From contig CACBDG010000018.1 in NCBI GenBank assembly GCA_902537945.1, forward strand, positions 1 through 46,777: 46,777 nt of DNA. The letters are read 5' to 3'. Under the pieces are notes generated by a model. That model did not search any database. It was not told the DNA's origin and saw only the letters and a list, made by a program, of their open reading frames with translations. This DNA comes from an uncultured SAR116 cluster alpha proteobacterium (lineage in GTDB: Bacteria; Pseudomonadota; Alphaproteobacteria; Puniceispirillales; Marisalimonadaceae). This document shows positions 28,167-36,293 of this stretch, piece after piece (position 1 is the stretch's first letter; each line of letters begins with the position of its first letter). A program made the translations under genes and the position numbers.

Positions 28167-29513
28167 TTAGAAATCAGATAAAATATTACCCGTTAAACTA
28201 TTTTGAAATGCATCAGTAATACTCAAATCTATAAATGATCCTATCAAATTATCGTTATTAGAACTAAAGTAAACAGACTGATTATATGGTGATCTTCCAA
28301 TATATTGATATTTTTTCTTTCCTTTTTTAAGGACTAAAACTTTCATTTTAGAGTTAATAGTCTTTTTATTGAAAGATAATTGTTGAGATCTCAATAATTC
28401 TTGAACTTCATACAATCTAAAGTTCTTTGTGTCCTCGTTTACCTGGTTCAGGAAAACGCTTCCTGGAGTTCCAGGTCTTTTGGAATATTTAAATGAGTAG
28501 GCTTGTGCATAATTGACCTGTTTTATTAAACTTATAGTTAATAAATGATCTTTTTCTGATTCCCCAGGAAAACCAACAATAAAATCTCCTGATATTGCAA
28601 TTTTGGGATTATAGTCTCTAACTTTTTCTATAATTTTTAAATATTCTTTAGCTGAGTGTTTTCTATTCATCATTTTTAGAACGTTATCTGAACCTGATTG
28701 AACAGGAAGGTGCAGATAAGGCATTAATTTTTTATTATCCCTATGGGATTTAATTAACTCAATATCCATATCTAGAGGATGAGAAGTAGTGTATCTAATA
28801 AATTTAAGGTCATTAATTTTAGCTAATTCGTCTATTAATCTACCAAGACCCCAATTTTGATCATCTAAACCCTTAGAACTCCAAGCATTTACATTTTGTC
28901 CTAATAAAGTAATTTCTTTAACACCAACATCAATTAATCGTTTTGCTTCATCTATTATTGACTTCAGAGGTCTTGAATATTCAGCTCCTCTTGTGTATGG
29001 AACTACACAGAAAGTACAAAATTTGTCACATCCTTCTTGAATTGTTAAAAATGCAGAGGGTCCTCTTTTTTCAATGTTGGCATTTAATTGGTCAAATTTT
29101 GGAATAGTAGGGAAGTCAATATTAATATTTTTATTTTTATAAACTGGATCTACTTTGGCAATTAGTTCAGGAAGATTTTGATATGATTGAGGCCCAACAA
29201 CTATATCAACCCATGGAGAACGCTTAATAATTTCCTTACCTTGGGCTTGAGCAACACAACCAGCAACAGCTACTATTGATCTTTTGCCAGTTTTTTCTTT
29301 TCTGGTATTAATTTTATCTCTTATACGTCCTAACTCGGAATATGTTTTTTCAACTGCTTTTTCACGTATGTGGCATGTATTCAAAACTATGAGATCAGCA
29401 TCATCTTCATTGTCATCTAATTGATAACCATGAGGTTTTAATAAATCTGTCATTCTCTCGGAGTCATAAAAATTCATTTGACATCCGTGAGTTTTAATAA
29501 ATAGCTTTTTCAT
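28167..29513 (-). CDS. miaB: tRNA-2-methylthio-N6-dimethylallyladenosine synthase MiaB
   Basis: MiaB adds a methylthio group to i6A37 of tRNAs that read UNN codons. The 448-residue radical-SAM enzyme has an N-terminal UPF0004 domain whose cluster cysteines appear in THGCQMNFYDSERM, VLNTCHIREKA and VAGCVAQ, the radical-SAM motif CDKFCTFC (C-x3-C-x2-C), and a C-terminal TRAM domain (about 385-448). It lies between the PlsC/OlsA-type gene (45 bases) and phoH. The gene for MiaA, which makes its substrate, is not in the window. Confidence 0.96.
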   Translation of the reverse strand: MKKLFIKTHGCQMNFYDSERMTDLLKPHGYQLDDNEDDADLIVLNTCHIREKAVEKTYSELGRIRDKINTRKEKTGKRSIVAVAGCVAQAQGKEIIKRSPWVDIVVGPQSYQNLPELIAKVDPVYKNKNINIDFPTIPKFDQLNANIEKRGPSAFLTIQEGCDKFCTFCVVPYTRGAEYSRPLKSIIDEAKRLIDVGVKEITLLGQNVNAWSSKGLDDQNWGLGRLIDELAKINDLKFIRYTTSHPLDMDIELIKSHRDNKKLMPYLHLPVQSGSDNVLKMMNRKHSAKEYLKIIEKVRDYNPKIAISGDFIVGFPGESEKDHLLTISLIKQVNYAQAYSFKYSKRPGTPGSVFLNQVNEDTKNFRLYEVQELLRSQQLSFNKKTINSKMKVLVLKKGKKKYQYIGRSPYNQSVYFSSNNDNLIGSFIDLSITDAFQNSLTGNILSDF

Positions 29514-29558
29514 TAATGCTTCATTATAAATTAATGATACTTACTGCCAGTTATAAAC

Positions 29559-30383
29559 TTATTTTGCAAGTTTTTTTGATAAAGCGCTAGAATAAACTTC
29601 TCTAATTCTTTCTTCTAGATAGTTACTTAAATCTTTTCTATTTTCAAAATTTTCTGTATTTACTGGTTCAAGATAAATTAGTTTAGCTTTAATTGACATT
29701 AACCCAACTAATTTGAACAAATGTGGCTTAAGATCCATATCTCCATACCAGGCAATCATAGGTCTTAGCCATCTATTAATAGGAATGCCATTTAAATCTG
29801 AATAAAGAATAACTATAGGTTGAATTTTAAAGTTTTGCTTTTCTACAGATGAAAAAGAACTTGACTTAAATTGTAATACTCTATTTCCATCAGAAGTAGT
29901 ACCTTCGGGAAAAATAAAAACCTTTTCATTAGAAGATAGTACATCTAATATTTTATTTTTTTGATTAAAACTGTCAGTTTTGTTCCTTTTTATAAAAATA
30001 GATCTAGCTTGCTTAGCTAAAAAACCAAATAATGGCCAGCTCTCTACTTCAGATTTTGCAACAAATCTCAGAGGGAATTTAGATCCCAATATGGGAATAT
30101 CTAAGTACGATAAATGATTACTTATAAACAGATTACTTTTTTTTGATTGGTCTGTTTTACCTACTATTTCCAATTCTACGGACAATAACCATAGTAACAT
30201 TTTGTGAAACAATACTGGTAACCATTTTTTGATTGAAGGTATTATTTTACCAAGTAATACAGATAAAGTGATTAAAAGAGCGAAAGCAACTGAAAAAAGT
30301 ACAAGTTTTAAATAGAAAATTAAATTATCTATTAAAGGTAAATTGTTAATAGGACTGTGATAAATATTTTCTTTAGTTATCAT
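29559..30383 (-). CDS. 1-acyl-glycerol-3-phosphate acyltransferase family protein (PlsC or OlsA)
   Basis: The protein transfers an acyl chain to a lysolipid at the inner membrane. It has a long hydrophobic helix at about 25-50, the catalytic NHLSYLD (H-x4-D), and FPEGTTSDGN (acyl acceptor site), the standard motifs. Two roles fit: PlsC, making phosphatidic acid, or OlsA, making ornithine lipid from the lyso form. Its partner gene only 6 bases upstream is an OlsB-type acyltransferase, which favours or at least allows OlsA. Synteny with the plsC gene before miaB in other alphaproteobacteria supports the general acyltransferase call. I cannot decide between the roles without knowing whether another plsC exists. 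Confidence 0.88.
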   Translation of the reverse strand: MITKENIYHSPINNLPLIDNLIFYLKLVLFSVAFALLITLSVLLGKIIPSIKKWLPVLFHKMLLWLLSVELEIVGKTDQSKKSNLFISNHLSYLDIPILGSKFPLRFVAKSEVESWPLFGFLAKQARSIFIKRNKTDSFNQKNKILDVLSSNEKVFIFPEGTTSDGNRVLQFKSSSFSSVEKQNFKIQPIVILYSDLNGIPINRWLRPMIAWYGDMDLKPHLFKLVGLMSIKAKLIYLEPVNTENFENRKDLSNYLEERIREVYSSALSKKLAK

Positions 30384-30389
30384 ATTTTA

Positions 30390-31280
30390 TTAATTTAAAT
30401 ATTTCTTCCTATATTTTTCACCTATATTGTCAGTTGCCAAAATCACACATAAGTCTATTGTATTGAATTTATAGTCAACATAACAATCATGACTGACCTT
30501 TCCACCTATTCTAAGATATCCTTTTATAAGTGGTGGCAATTTTACAAAAGTTCTAAAATCATTTATGTTTGAATTAATTTCAGTGTAGGCAGGATGTATT
30601 TTTGGGTCCAAGCTTTTAACAGACAATTCATCTGGTAAAGAAAAATTCTTTCTTAAGTAAGACAATTCGTTAGTGTATTTCATTACATCAGTCCCGTGAA
30701 AACTTGCGCATCCTAATAAGATTTTTATATCATATAATTTTACATACTCAGCAATTGCTTTCCAAAGAAGGTTCATTATGTTTCCGTCTCTGTAATCTTT
30801 ATGGACACATGACCGTCCTAATTCAAGTATTTGATTATGTTTATAAGAACTCAATATATTAGATATATCAAATTCTGAAGAAGTATAAAACCCACCAAAA
30901 CGAGCACCTATATCACCACGAAGAAGTCTATAGGTCCCTACAATTCTATTTTTAATACCTTTTCTATTCTTGTCTATTACAATAAGATGATCAGCAAATT
31001 TATCGACTTTGTCATAATCTAATCTTAAGATTTTTTTTGATATTGTTGGTATAGCTTTTTTTTCTTTGTAAAAAACTGAATACCTAAGAGCTTGAGCTTT
31101 TTTTATTTCTGATTTTTTCTCAGCAATTTTAATAACAAAATTATCGACTTCAATTTTAGAAAAAATTTTTTTAGTTTTTAAAGATACTAGAGAATAAATT
31201 TTTCTTTTAAAAAGTGGATTCAATTTTCTTACTTTAAGATCTTTTTTTTCAATATTATCTTTTACTTTATCGATTAACAT
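30390..31280 (-). CDS. olsB: OlsB-type GNAT acyltransferase (ornithine lipid synthesis, first step)
   Basis: OlsB transfers a 3-hydroxyacyl chain from ACP to the alpha-amino group of ornithine, forming lyso-ornithine lipid. The 296-residue protein resembles this hemolysin-like GNAT family: AQALRYSVFYKE near residue 60, a long variable part, GTYRLLRGDIGARFGGFYTSSEFDI, the ELGRSCVHKDYRDGNIMNLLW acceptor/CoA-fold segment, and LLGCASFHGTD. The N-terminal 45 residues are very basic and could bind the membrane surface. It ends 6 bases before the PlsC/OlsA-type gene. The place it occupies, between rimI and plsC, often holds a Fur-family gene in alphaproteobacteria. Family assignment is good; the substrate rests on homology and neighbours. 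Confidence 0.8.
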   Translation of the reverse strand: MLIDKVKDNIEKKDLKVRKLNPLFKRKIYSLVSLKTKKIFSKIEVDNFVIKIAEKKSEIKKAQALRYSVFYKEKKAIPTISKKILRLDYDKVDKFADHLIVIDKNRKGIKNRIVGTYRLLRGDIGARFGGFYTSSEFDISNILSSYKHNQILELGRSCVHKDYRDGNIMNLLWKAIAEYVKLYDIKILLGCASFHGTDVMKYTNELSYLRKNFSLPDELSVKSLDPKIHPAYTEINSNINDFRTFVKLPPLIKGYLRIGGKVSHDCYVDYKFNTIDLCVILATDNIGEKYRKKYLN

Positions 31281-31336
31281 AAAACACCTACTAAAAATTT
31301 ATTGTGATAAAATAAATTTTAAGTATTTCATTTTTA

Positions 31337-31768
31337 TTAAAACTCAAATAATAATCTCAATGCATCTACTTTTTTCTGATTTCGTTTATAATAGTTTTTT
31401 CTTATTCCAATTTTTTTAAAGCCATTTTTTAAATAAAAGTTTATTGCTTGAGTGTTTTCAACAGATACTTCAAGAAAAATTTTTCTTATATCGTTAAGCT
31501 TTTTTATTTTATTAATTATAGAGGATCCATAATTCTTTCTTTGATATGATTTTATGATACAGATTCGTATAATTTCAATTTCGTCTTTTACTTGATAAAA
31601 AATCACAAACCCTATGATTTTTGAAGTTGATAATTTCCAAAATTTAATTGGACCTCCATTTAAATAATTTTGTAATTTATTTGTAAGTACTTGTTTTTCA
31701 AAAATACTCGCTTCAATTTTCATTAATTTGAAATATTCATATTTTTTAACAGAAGTTATGTTCATCAT
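31337..31768 (-). CDS. rimI: Ribosomal-protein-alanine N-acetyltransferase RimI-like GNAT protein
   Basis: RimI acetylates the N-terminal alanine of ribosomal protein S18. The 143-residue protein has the GNAT motif A region (IIRICIIKSYQRKNYGSSI) and the C-terminal EVSVENTQAINFYLKNGFKKIGIRKNYY, typical of RimI. Its start ATGATG overlaps the tsaB stop codon, so the two are translationally coupled, the usual tsaB-rimI arrangement. Motif A has Gln-Arg-Lys-Asn-Tyr-Gly in place of the common Q-x-x-G-x-G/A, so CoA binding could be somewhat altered. Confidence 0.88.
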   Translation of the reverse strand: MMNITSVKKYEYFKLMKIEASIFEKQVLTNKLQNYLNGGPIKFWKLSTSKIIGFVIFYQVKDEIEIIRICIIKSYQRKNYGSSIINKIKKLNDIRKIFLEVSVENTQAINFYLKNGFKKIGIRKNYYKRNQKKVDALRLLFEF

Positions 31769-32487
31769 TTTAAATTAATTTGAGCTGGTCTTACATAAAT
31801 AGGTTTAAATTTTTCAAATGCAAAAGTAACATTTCTGATATCAATATTATTTCTAATTAAATATGAAGCAAGTTTACCAACTCCTAAAGAGTCGGGATTT
31901 TGCTTTGTTTTTTGGGATACTTTCAATTTACTTATCATTTTTTTTACAAAACTAGATTGGTGCCCAATAAATAAAATATCCTCTAAAATTAAATTATTTA
32001 TCTCAAAATAATTATATAAATTATCGATTTTTATCGTATCAATATTGGTCATATTAATAAATGGTAATGATTTGTTTTTGTTATTATTAATCTTAAATAA
32101 CTGCAAAAACAAATCATCCCTTTTACTATCAATAGAACTAATTATATATTTTAGTTTTAATTTTTTAGCTTCATTAAGAGCAGACATTGCTAAACCAGCT
32201 AAAGAACTAATTCCTATACTTGTAATATGAGCATTGGAAATATCAATGCCCATTGCAGTTGAGATCACTGAACGTATTCCAGTAAAACTTCCTGGACCAC
32301 ATCCTATTGCCAAAAATGAGATGTCACTAAAAGACATCGAATTACCTTGTAAAAACTTCTTAATTGTTGACACAATAATTTCAGATAATTCGTTTTTAAA
32401 ACTGACAGATATGTGCTTAATGACATTTTCTTTATCTAATAAAGTAAGTGACAATTCTGATGTACTAGTTTCGATTGAAATAATCAT
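31765..32487 (-). CDS. tsaB: tRNA threonylcarbamoyladenosine biosynthesis protein TsaB
   Basis: TsaB is the partner of TsaD (and TsaE) in forming t6A37 in tRNAs reading ANN codons. The 240-residue ASKHA-fold protein begins ISIETSTSELSLTLLD and shows the family hallmark GCGPGSFTGIRSVISTAMGI, with YVRPAQ near the end. It is the first gene of its transcript, 99 bases from a divergent deacetylase gene; a TATAAT box lies on the minus strand at 32523-32518. rimI overlaps its end by four bases. Confidence 0.94.
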   Translation of the reverse strand: MIISIETSTSELSLTLLDKENVIKHISVSFKNELSEIIVSTIKKFLQGNSMSFSDISFLAIGCGPGSFTGIRSVISTAMGIDISNAHITSIGISSLAGLAMSALNEAKKLKLKYIISSIDSKRDDLFLQLFKINNNKNKSLPFINMTNIDTIKIDNLYNYFEINNLILEDILFIGHQSSFVKKMISKLKVSQKTKQNPDSLGVGKLASYLIRNNIDIRNVTFAFEKFKPIYVRPAQINLK

Positions 32488-32586
32488 GAAATTCTTTTAT
32501 CAACAATAAAAAAAAGTATTATACTGACTTAACATATAATAAAGTTATTATTTAGAAAATTAAATTATTTGACATTTGAGGATTAA
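32488..32586. promoter_or_regulatory. Divergent promoter region for tsaB and the deacetylase gene
   Basis: A perfect TATAAT occurs on each strand: plus at 32535-32540 and minus at 32523-32518, close enough for the two polymerases to interfere. Neither has a good -35 box at 17 bases. GAGG at 32578-32581 is the ribosome site of the plus-strand gene. Confidence 0.45.
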
Positions 32587-33612
32587 ATGAATTTATTACT
32601 AGCCTGTCTATTTTTAATTATACCCGCTATCTCATATTCTCAAACAAAAGAAACTAAAAAAATATCAAATGTTAATTATGTTTCTTTTATAATGTATCAC
32701 AGATTTGGAGATAGTAGATATCCATCAACCAATATTACAAAAAAACAATTTCTAGAACATATTAACGAATTATTAAAACCTAAATATAATGTAATAAATA
32801 TTGAAAAGGCTCTTCTTGCTATAAAAAATATTAAACCAGTAAAGGATAAATCAGTTGTCATAACAATTGATGACGCATACTCGTCGGTATATAGATATGC
32901 TTGGCCAATATTCAAAAAATATAATCTTCCTTTTACTTTATTCATTTCAACAGATGTAATTGATAACAAGACACCAGGGTATATGAGTTGGGAAGAAATT
33001 AGAACATTAAGAGATCATGGAGTAACTATTGGTAGTCAAACTAAGTCTCACCCTCACATGTTTAAATTAAGTGAAGAAAAAATTATAAAAGAACTATCAA
33101 TTTCCAATAAAAGATTTATTGATGAGATTGGCAGCGCACCCAAAATTTTTGCTTATCCTTATGGAGAATATAATTTAGAAGTTTTAGAACAAGTTAAGTT
33201 GCATGGATTTGTTGCAGCTTTTGGTCAACATTCAGGAGTAGCCCATAAAAGTTTGGGTATGTACGAACTACCAAGGTTTGCAATGAATGAAAAATATGGA
33301 GACATGGATAGATTTTTATTAGCAGTGAACGCATTACCTATGCCAATTTCAGATCTTTCACCTAAAAACCCTCTTATTTCAATAAATCCACCTGCTTATG
33401 GATTTACATTATCTGACGAAATTGAACCAAAAAATGCTGTTAGATGCTTTGCAAATAACGGTTTAAAAACTGACACTAAAAGATTGGGTAAAAATAGAAT
33501 TGAGGTAAGGTTAAGTGGTCCTTTTTCAAAGGGTAGAGGAAGAATAAATTGTACTATGGCTGGGAATGGAGATAGATGGCGATGGCTTGGAAGGCAATTT
33601 ATTATTAATTAA
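32587..33612 (+). CDS. Secreted polysaccharide deacetylase-like protein (NodB-homology domain)
   Basis: The protein starts with a signal peptide (about 1-18, ending AISYS) and is probably periplasmic; an in-frame stop directly upstream fixes the ATG. The NodB-type domain shows MYHRFG (37-41), TIDDAYSS with the catalytic pair Asp95/Asp96 (family TFDDG), and SQTKSHPHM (150-158) for the metal motif usually H-[ST]-x-x-H-P; here the first His is Gln151 while His155 is kept. FAYPYGEYN and a C-terminal beta-rich part (GRINCTMAGNGDRWRWLGRQF) follow. Known members remove acetyl groups from peptidoglycan, chitin or exopolysaccharide; activity of this one is uncertain. It stands alone, divergent from tsaB and convergent with the Bax-like gene. 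Confidence 0.82.
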   Translation: MNLLLACLFLIIPAISYSQTKETKKISNVNYVSFIMYHRFGDSRYPSTNITKKQFLEHINELLKPKYNVINIEKALLAIKNIKPVKDKSVVITIDDAYSSVYRYAWPIFKKYNLPFTLFISTDVIDNKTPGYMSWEEIRTLRDHGVTIGSQTKSHPHMFKLSEEKIIKELSISNKRFIDEIGSAPKIFAYPYGEYNLEVLEQVKLHGFVAAFGQHSGVAHKSLGMYELPRFAMNEKYGDMDRFLLAVNALPMPISDLSPKNPLISINPPAYGFTLSDEIEPKNAVRCFANNGLKTDTKRLGKNRIEVRLSGPFSKGRGRINCTMAGNGDRWRWLGRQFIIN

Positions 33613-33622
33613 AAAAAATTAG

Positions 33623-34597
33623 TTAAAAAGTGCCTAAAGTAGAATTTTCGAATTTACTCAATTGATTTTTTTTTATTATAATTTTTACTTTAGTTACGTA
33701 TTCAAAACCTATTTCTGCGTATTTTTCAAGAAAATTTGCCATATCATTTCCAGTTATTGTCTTATTCATTTTATTTTGTGATAACCTAAAATTTCTCAAC
33801 TCTTTATATGCTGGATGAGTATTTAAATTCAATATGTAAGAATTGACAGAATCTAGTAAACTTTTAAAATTTTTAACAGAAAAGTTTGCATTTAAGTTTC
33901 CTTTTGGTTTAATTCCATCTTCGTTTTTCCATGTCCATTGACCAAAAAGTGCATTTCCTTCCTGAGCAAATCTTGATGCCCCCCACCCACTTTCAATTAT
34001 AGATTGAGCTAAAATCAATGAAATTGGTATACTGTTAATTTTATTCAATAATTCTAATTTTATCCTTCCAAGTTCTGATACTTTTAAATTACTAAAATTA
34101 ATTTTTTTAAAATCTTTAACTTTATATTTTTTTGAAAAGCTCTCTATTTGGTAAATATTATTCAATGAAAATGCCATCTTCATTTGCTTTCTTTCTTCTA
34201 GTACTAATTCATTTCCCCTAAGAGCAATAGGTAATAAAATTGCTATAAAAACAGACTTCTTCTTATTTGTTTCGTATTGACTGATATTTTTGGGAATGTA
34301 AGGAAAATACATTCTTGGAATAGAAATGTCTTTTTTTACATAATTTAAAATATTTTTAGACCACTTAAATACTGCAACCTTATCATTGAATTGATTAGAA
34401 GATAAATAATTATTGTTAGAATAAAATTGATTTAACTTGTCAATGCTTATGACAGGATTAATAAAATTTTTTTGAATAGCTTTAAAACTAAAAAATGGTT
34501 GAGGTATCTTCCAAAAATTTGGCCCTAAAAAACCAATCACAAATAGTGAAAGAATAGCTAGTAAAAATAAAAATTCATGGTAACGACGTTGTCTCAT
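33623..34597 (-). CDS. bax: Bax-like glucosaminidase-domain protein
   Basis: The protein has an N-terminal membrane anchor (about residues 9-29, FLFLLAILSLFVIGFLG), so the rest lies in the periplasm. The C-terminal half resembles E. coli Bax of the mannosyl-glycoprotein endo-beta-N-acetylglucosaminidase (GH73-type) group: ISLILAQSIIESGWGASRFA with catalytic Glu202, then ALFGQWTW and NSYILNLNTHPAYKELR. Such enzymes cleave the glycan chain of peptidoglycan; the role of Bax itself is not well known. The N-terminal 110 residues outside the anchor have no recognisable motif. It ends 10 bases from the convergent deacetylase gene; it follows nfu by 42 bases. Confidence 0.85.
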   Translation of the reverse strand: MRQRRYHEFLFLLAILSLFVIGFLGPNFWKIPQPFFSFKAIQKNFINPVISIDKLNQFYSNNNYLSSNQFNDKVAVFKWSKNILNYVKKDISIPRMYFPYIPKNISQYETNKKKSVFIAILLPIALRGNELVLEERKQMKMAFSLNNIYQIESFSKKYKVKDFKKINFSNLKVSELGRIKLELLNKINSIPISLILAQSIIESGWGASRFAQEGNALFGQWTWKNEDGIKPKGNLNANFSVKNFKSLLDSVNSYILNLNTHPAYKELRNFRLSQNKMNKTITGNDMANFLEKYAEIGFEYVTKVKIIIKKNQLSKFENSTLGTF

Positions 34598-34639
34598 AAC
34601 ATGATTTTAGGTTATATAAATATTAAAAAATGAAATTTT

Positions 34640-35197
34640 TTATAATTCTGCTGCCCTTACTTCTGTAACTTCAGGAATGTAATGTCTCAGCATATTTTCA
34701 ATTCCCATTTTTAAAGTAGCCGTACTAGAAGGACATCCAGCGCATGCCCCTTTCATTTGTAATGTAACAATGCCTGATTCAAAAGAACAAAACGTAATAT
34801 CTCCTCCATCCATTGCAACAGCAGGCCTAACGCGGGTTTCTAATAAATCTTTAATTTGTTTTATAGTTTCTGTATCTTCAGTATTGTTTGATTCAGAGTT
34901 TTTATCCTCTGTTTCATTAATTGCTGGAAGACCAGAAGAATAATGTTCCATTATTCCTGTTAGTATTGAGGGCTTTAAGTTATTCCAGTCTAATTGAGGA
35001 TCTTTTGTTATAGAGATAAAATCAGTCGCTAAAAAAACTCTACTTACTCCATCAATTTCGAATAACTTTGAAGCCAATGGCGAATCCAAGGCACTCTCTT
35101 TGCTTGAAAATTCTATGGTTCCTGTTTTAAGAATAATATTTCCAGGAATAAATTTTAATGTTTCTGGATTTGGTGTATCTTCAGTTTGAATAAACAT
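34640..35197 (-). CDS. NifU/Nfu-type Fe-S cluster carrier protein
   Basis: Nfu proteins carry or assemble Fe-S clusters for target enzymes. The 185-residue protein has an N-terminal Nfu_N domain (about 1-87, MFIQTEDTPNPETLKFIPG) and a C-terminal NifU-like domain with the cluster-binding pair Cys152 and Cys155 in GACAGCPSS; an acidic linker (about 95-110) joins them. The domain order equals that of mitochondrial NFU1 and alphaproteobacterial Nfu. It lies 57 bases after trpS on the same strand, a common pairing in the group. Confidence 0.94.
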   Translation of the reverse strand: MFIQTEDTPNPETLKFIPGNIILKTGTIEFSSKESALDSPLASKLFEIDGVSRVFLATDFISITKDPQLDWNNLKPSILTGIMEHYSSGLPAINETEDKNSESNNTEDTETIKQIKDLLETRVRPAVAMDGGDITFCSFESGIVTLQMKGACAGCPSSTATLKMGIENMLRHYIPEVTEVRAAEL

Positions 35198-35254
35198 TAT
35201 TAACCTCCTATAAGATATATAAGCATTTTTTTTTTATTTCTACAAATTAACTTT

Positions 35255-36289
35255 TTAAATTACAAAACCAACTAATTCCTTTACTTGTTTTAATACAGGT
35301 TCTGCAATTTTCCTAGCATTCTCTGCACCATTTCTTAAAATCTTATCAATTTCTTTGCGATCATTTAATAACTTTCTCATTTCAAATGAAATTGGGTTTA
35401 AAGTTTCAATCGCCAAATCAATTAGTTTAGGTTTAAAAGAAGAAAAACCTTGTCCGTAAAATTGACTTAAAGTTTGATCAATTGATTGATTGGATAAGGA
35501 TGAATAAATATTTATTAAATTTAAAGCTTCAGGTCTTTTACTTAGTTCTTCTATCGTTTCAGGTAGTGGATGAGGATCCGTTTTAGCTTTTTTGATTTTA
35601 TTTGAAATTTCTTCTTTAGTATCAGTTAAATTTATTCTAGAAGCATCAGAAGAATCGGACTTACTCATTTTTTTTGTTCCATCTCTCAGACTCATTACTC
35701 TTGTAGCTTGACCTAAAATTTGTGGCTCTGGTAAAGAAAAAAAATCTTTTTGATCATCACGAGCAAACATATTATTAAAAGATGATGCTATATCTCTTGC
35801 TAATTCAATGTGTTGTTTTTGATCATCTCCTACAGGAACATGTGTGGCTTTATATAATAAAATATCTGCAGCCATTAAAACTGGGTATCCATACAAACCA
35901 ACAGTAGCTTTTTCTTTGTTTTTCCCAGCTTTCTCCTTAAATTGTGTCATTCTATTTAACCATCCTATTCTACATACACAATTGAATATCCATGCCAATT
36001 CTGCATGTTCTTTTACTGAAGATTGATTAAATACAATAGCTTTTTTAGGATCAATTCCTGATGCAATAATTGCTGCTGTTACCTCATGTGTTGAAGATTT
36101 AAGTTGGGAAGGTTCTTGAGGAACTGTAATTGCATGTAAATCTACTATAGAAAATATTGAAAATATGTCTCCTTGAAGATTTACCCAATTTTTTATTGCA
36201 CCTAAATAATTACCTAAATGTAAATTACCTGTTGGTTGAATTCCTGAAAATATTCTTTTATTACTTTTGTTTAATAGTGAATTTATCAT
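35255..36289 (-). CDS. trpS: Tryptophanyl-tRNA synthetase
   Basis: TrpRS charges tRNA-Trp. The 344-residue class I synthetase has the HIGH-type motif [16 protein letters not shown] near the N-terminus, [15 protein letters not shown] for tryptophan/ATP binding, and KMSKSD for the KMSKS loop. It starts 4 bases after murJ and is followed by nfu, which places it in the mutS-glnD-murJ-trpS run of overlapping or abutting genes. Confidence 0.97.
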   Translation of the reverse strand: MINSLLNKSNKRIFSGIQPTGNLHLGNYLGAIKNWVNLQGDIFSIFSIVDLHAITVPQEPSQLKSSTHEVTAAIIASGIDPKKAIVFNQSSVKEHAELAWIFNCVCRIGWLNRMTQFKEKAGKNKEKATVGLYGYPVLMAADILLYKATHVPVGDDQKQHIELARDIASSFNNMFARDDQKDFFSLPEPQILGQATRVMSLRDGTKKMSKSDSSDASRINLTDTKEEISNKIKKAKTDPHPLPETIEELSKRPEALNLINIYSSLSNQSIDQTLSQFYGQGFSSFKPKLIDLAIETLNPISFEMRKLLNDRKEIDKILRNGAENARKIAEPVLKQVKELVGFVI

Positions 36290-36293
36290 TATA

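Noticed and set aside
32587-32607. Lipobox (LLAC) in the deacetylase signal peptide
   Set aside because: The Cys is at residue 7, far too early for a lipoprotein signal, and there is no hydrophobic core before it.
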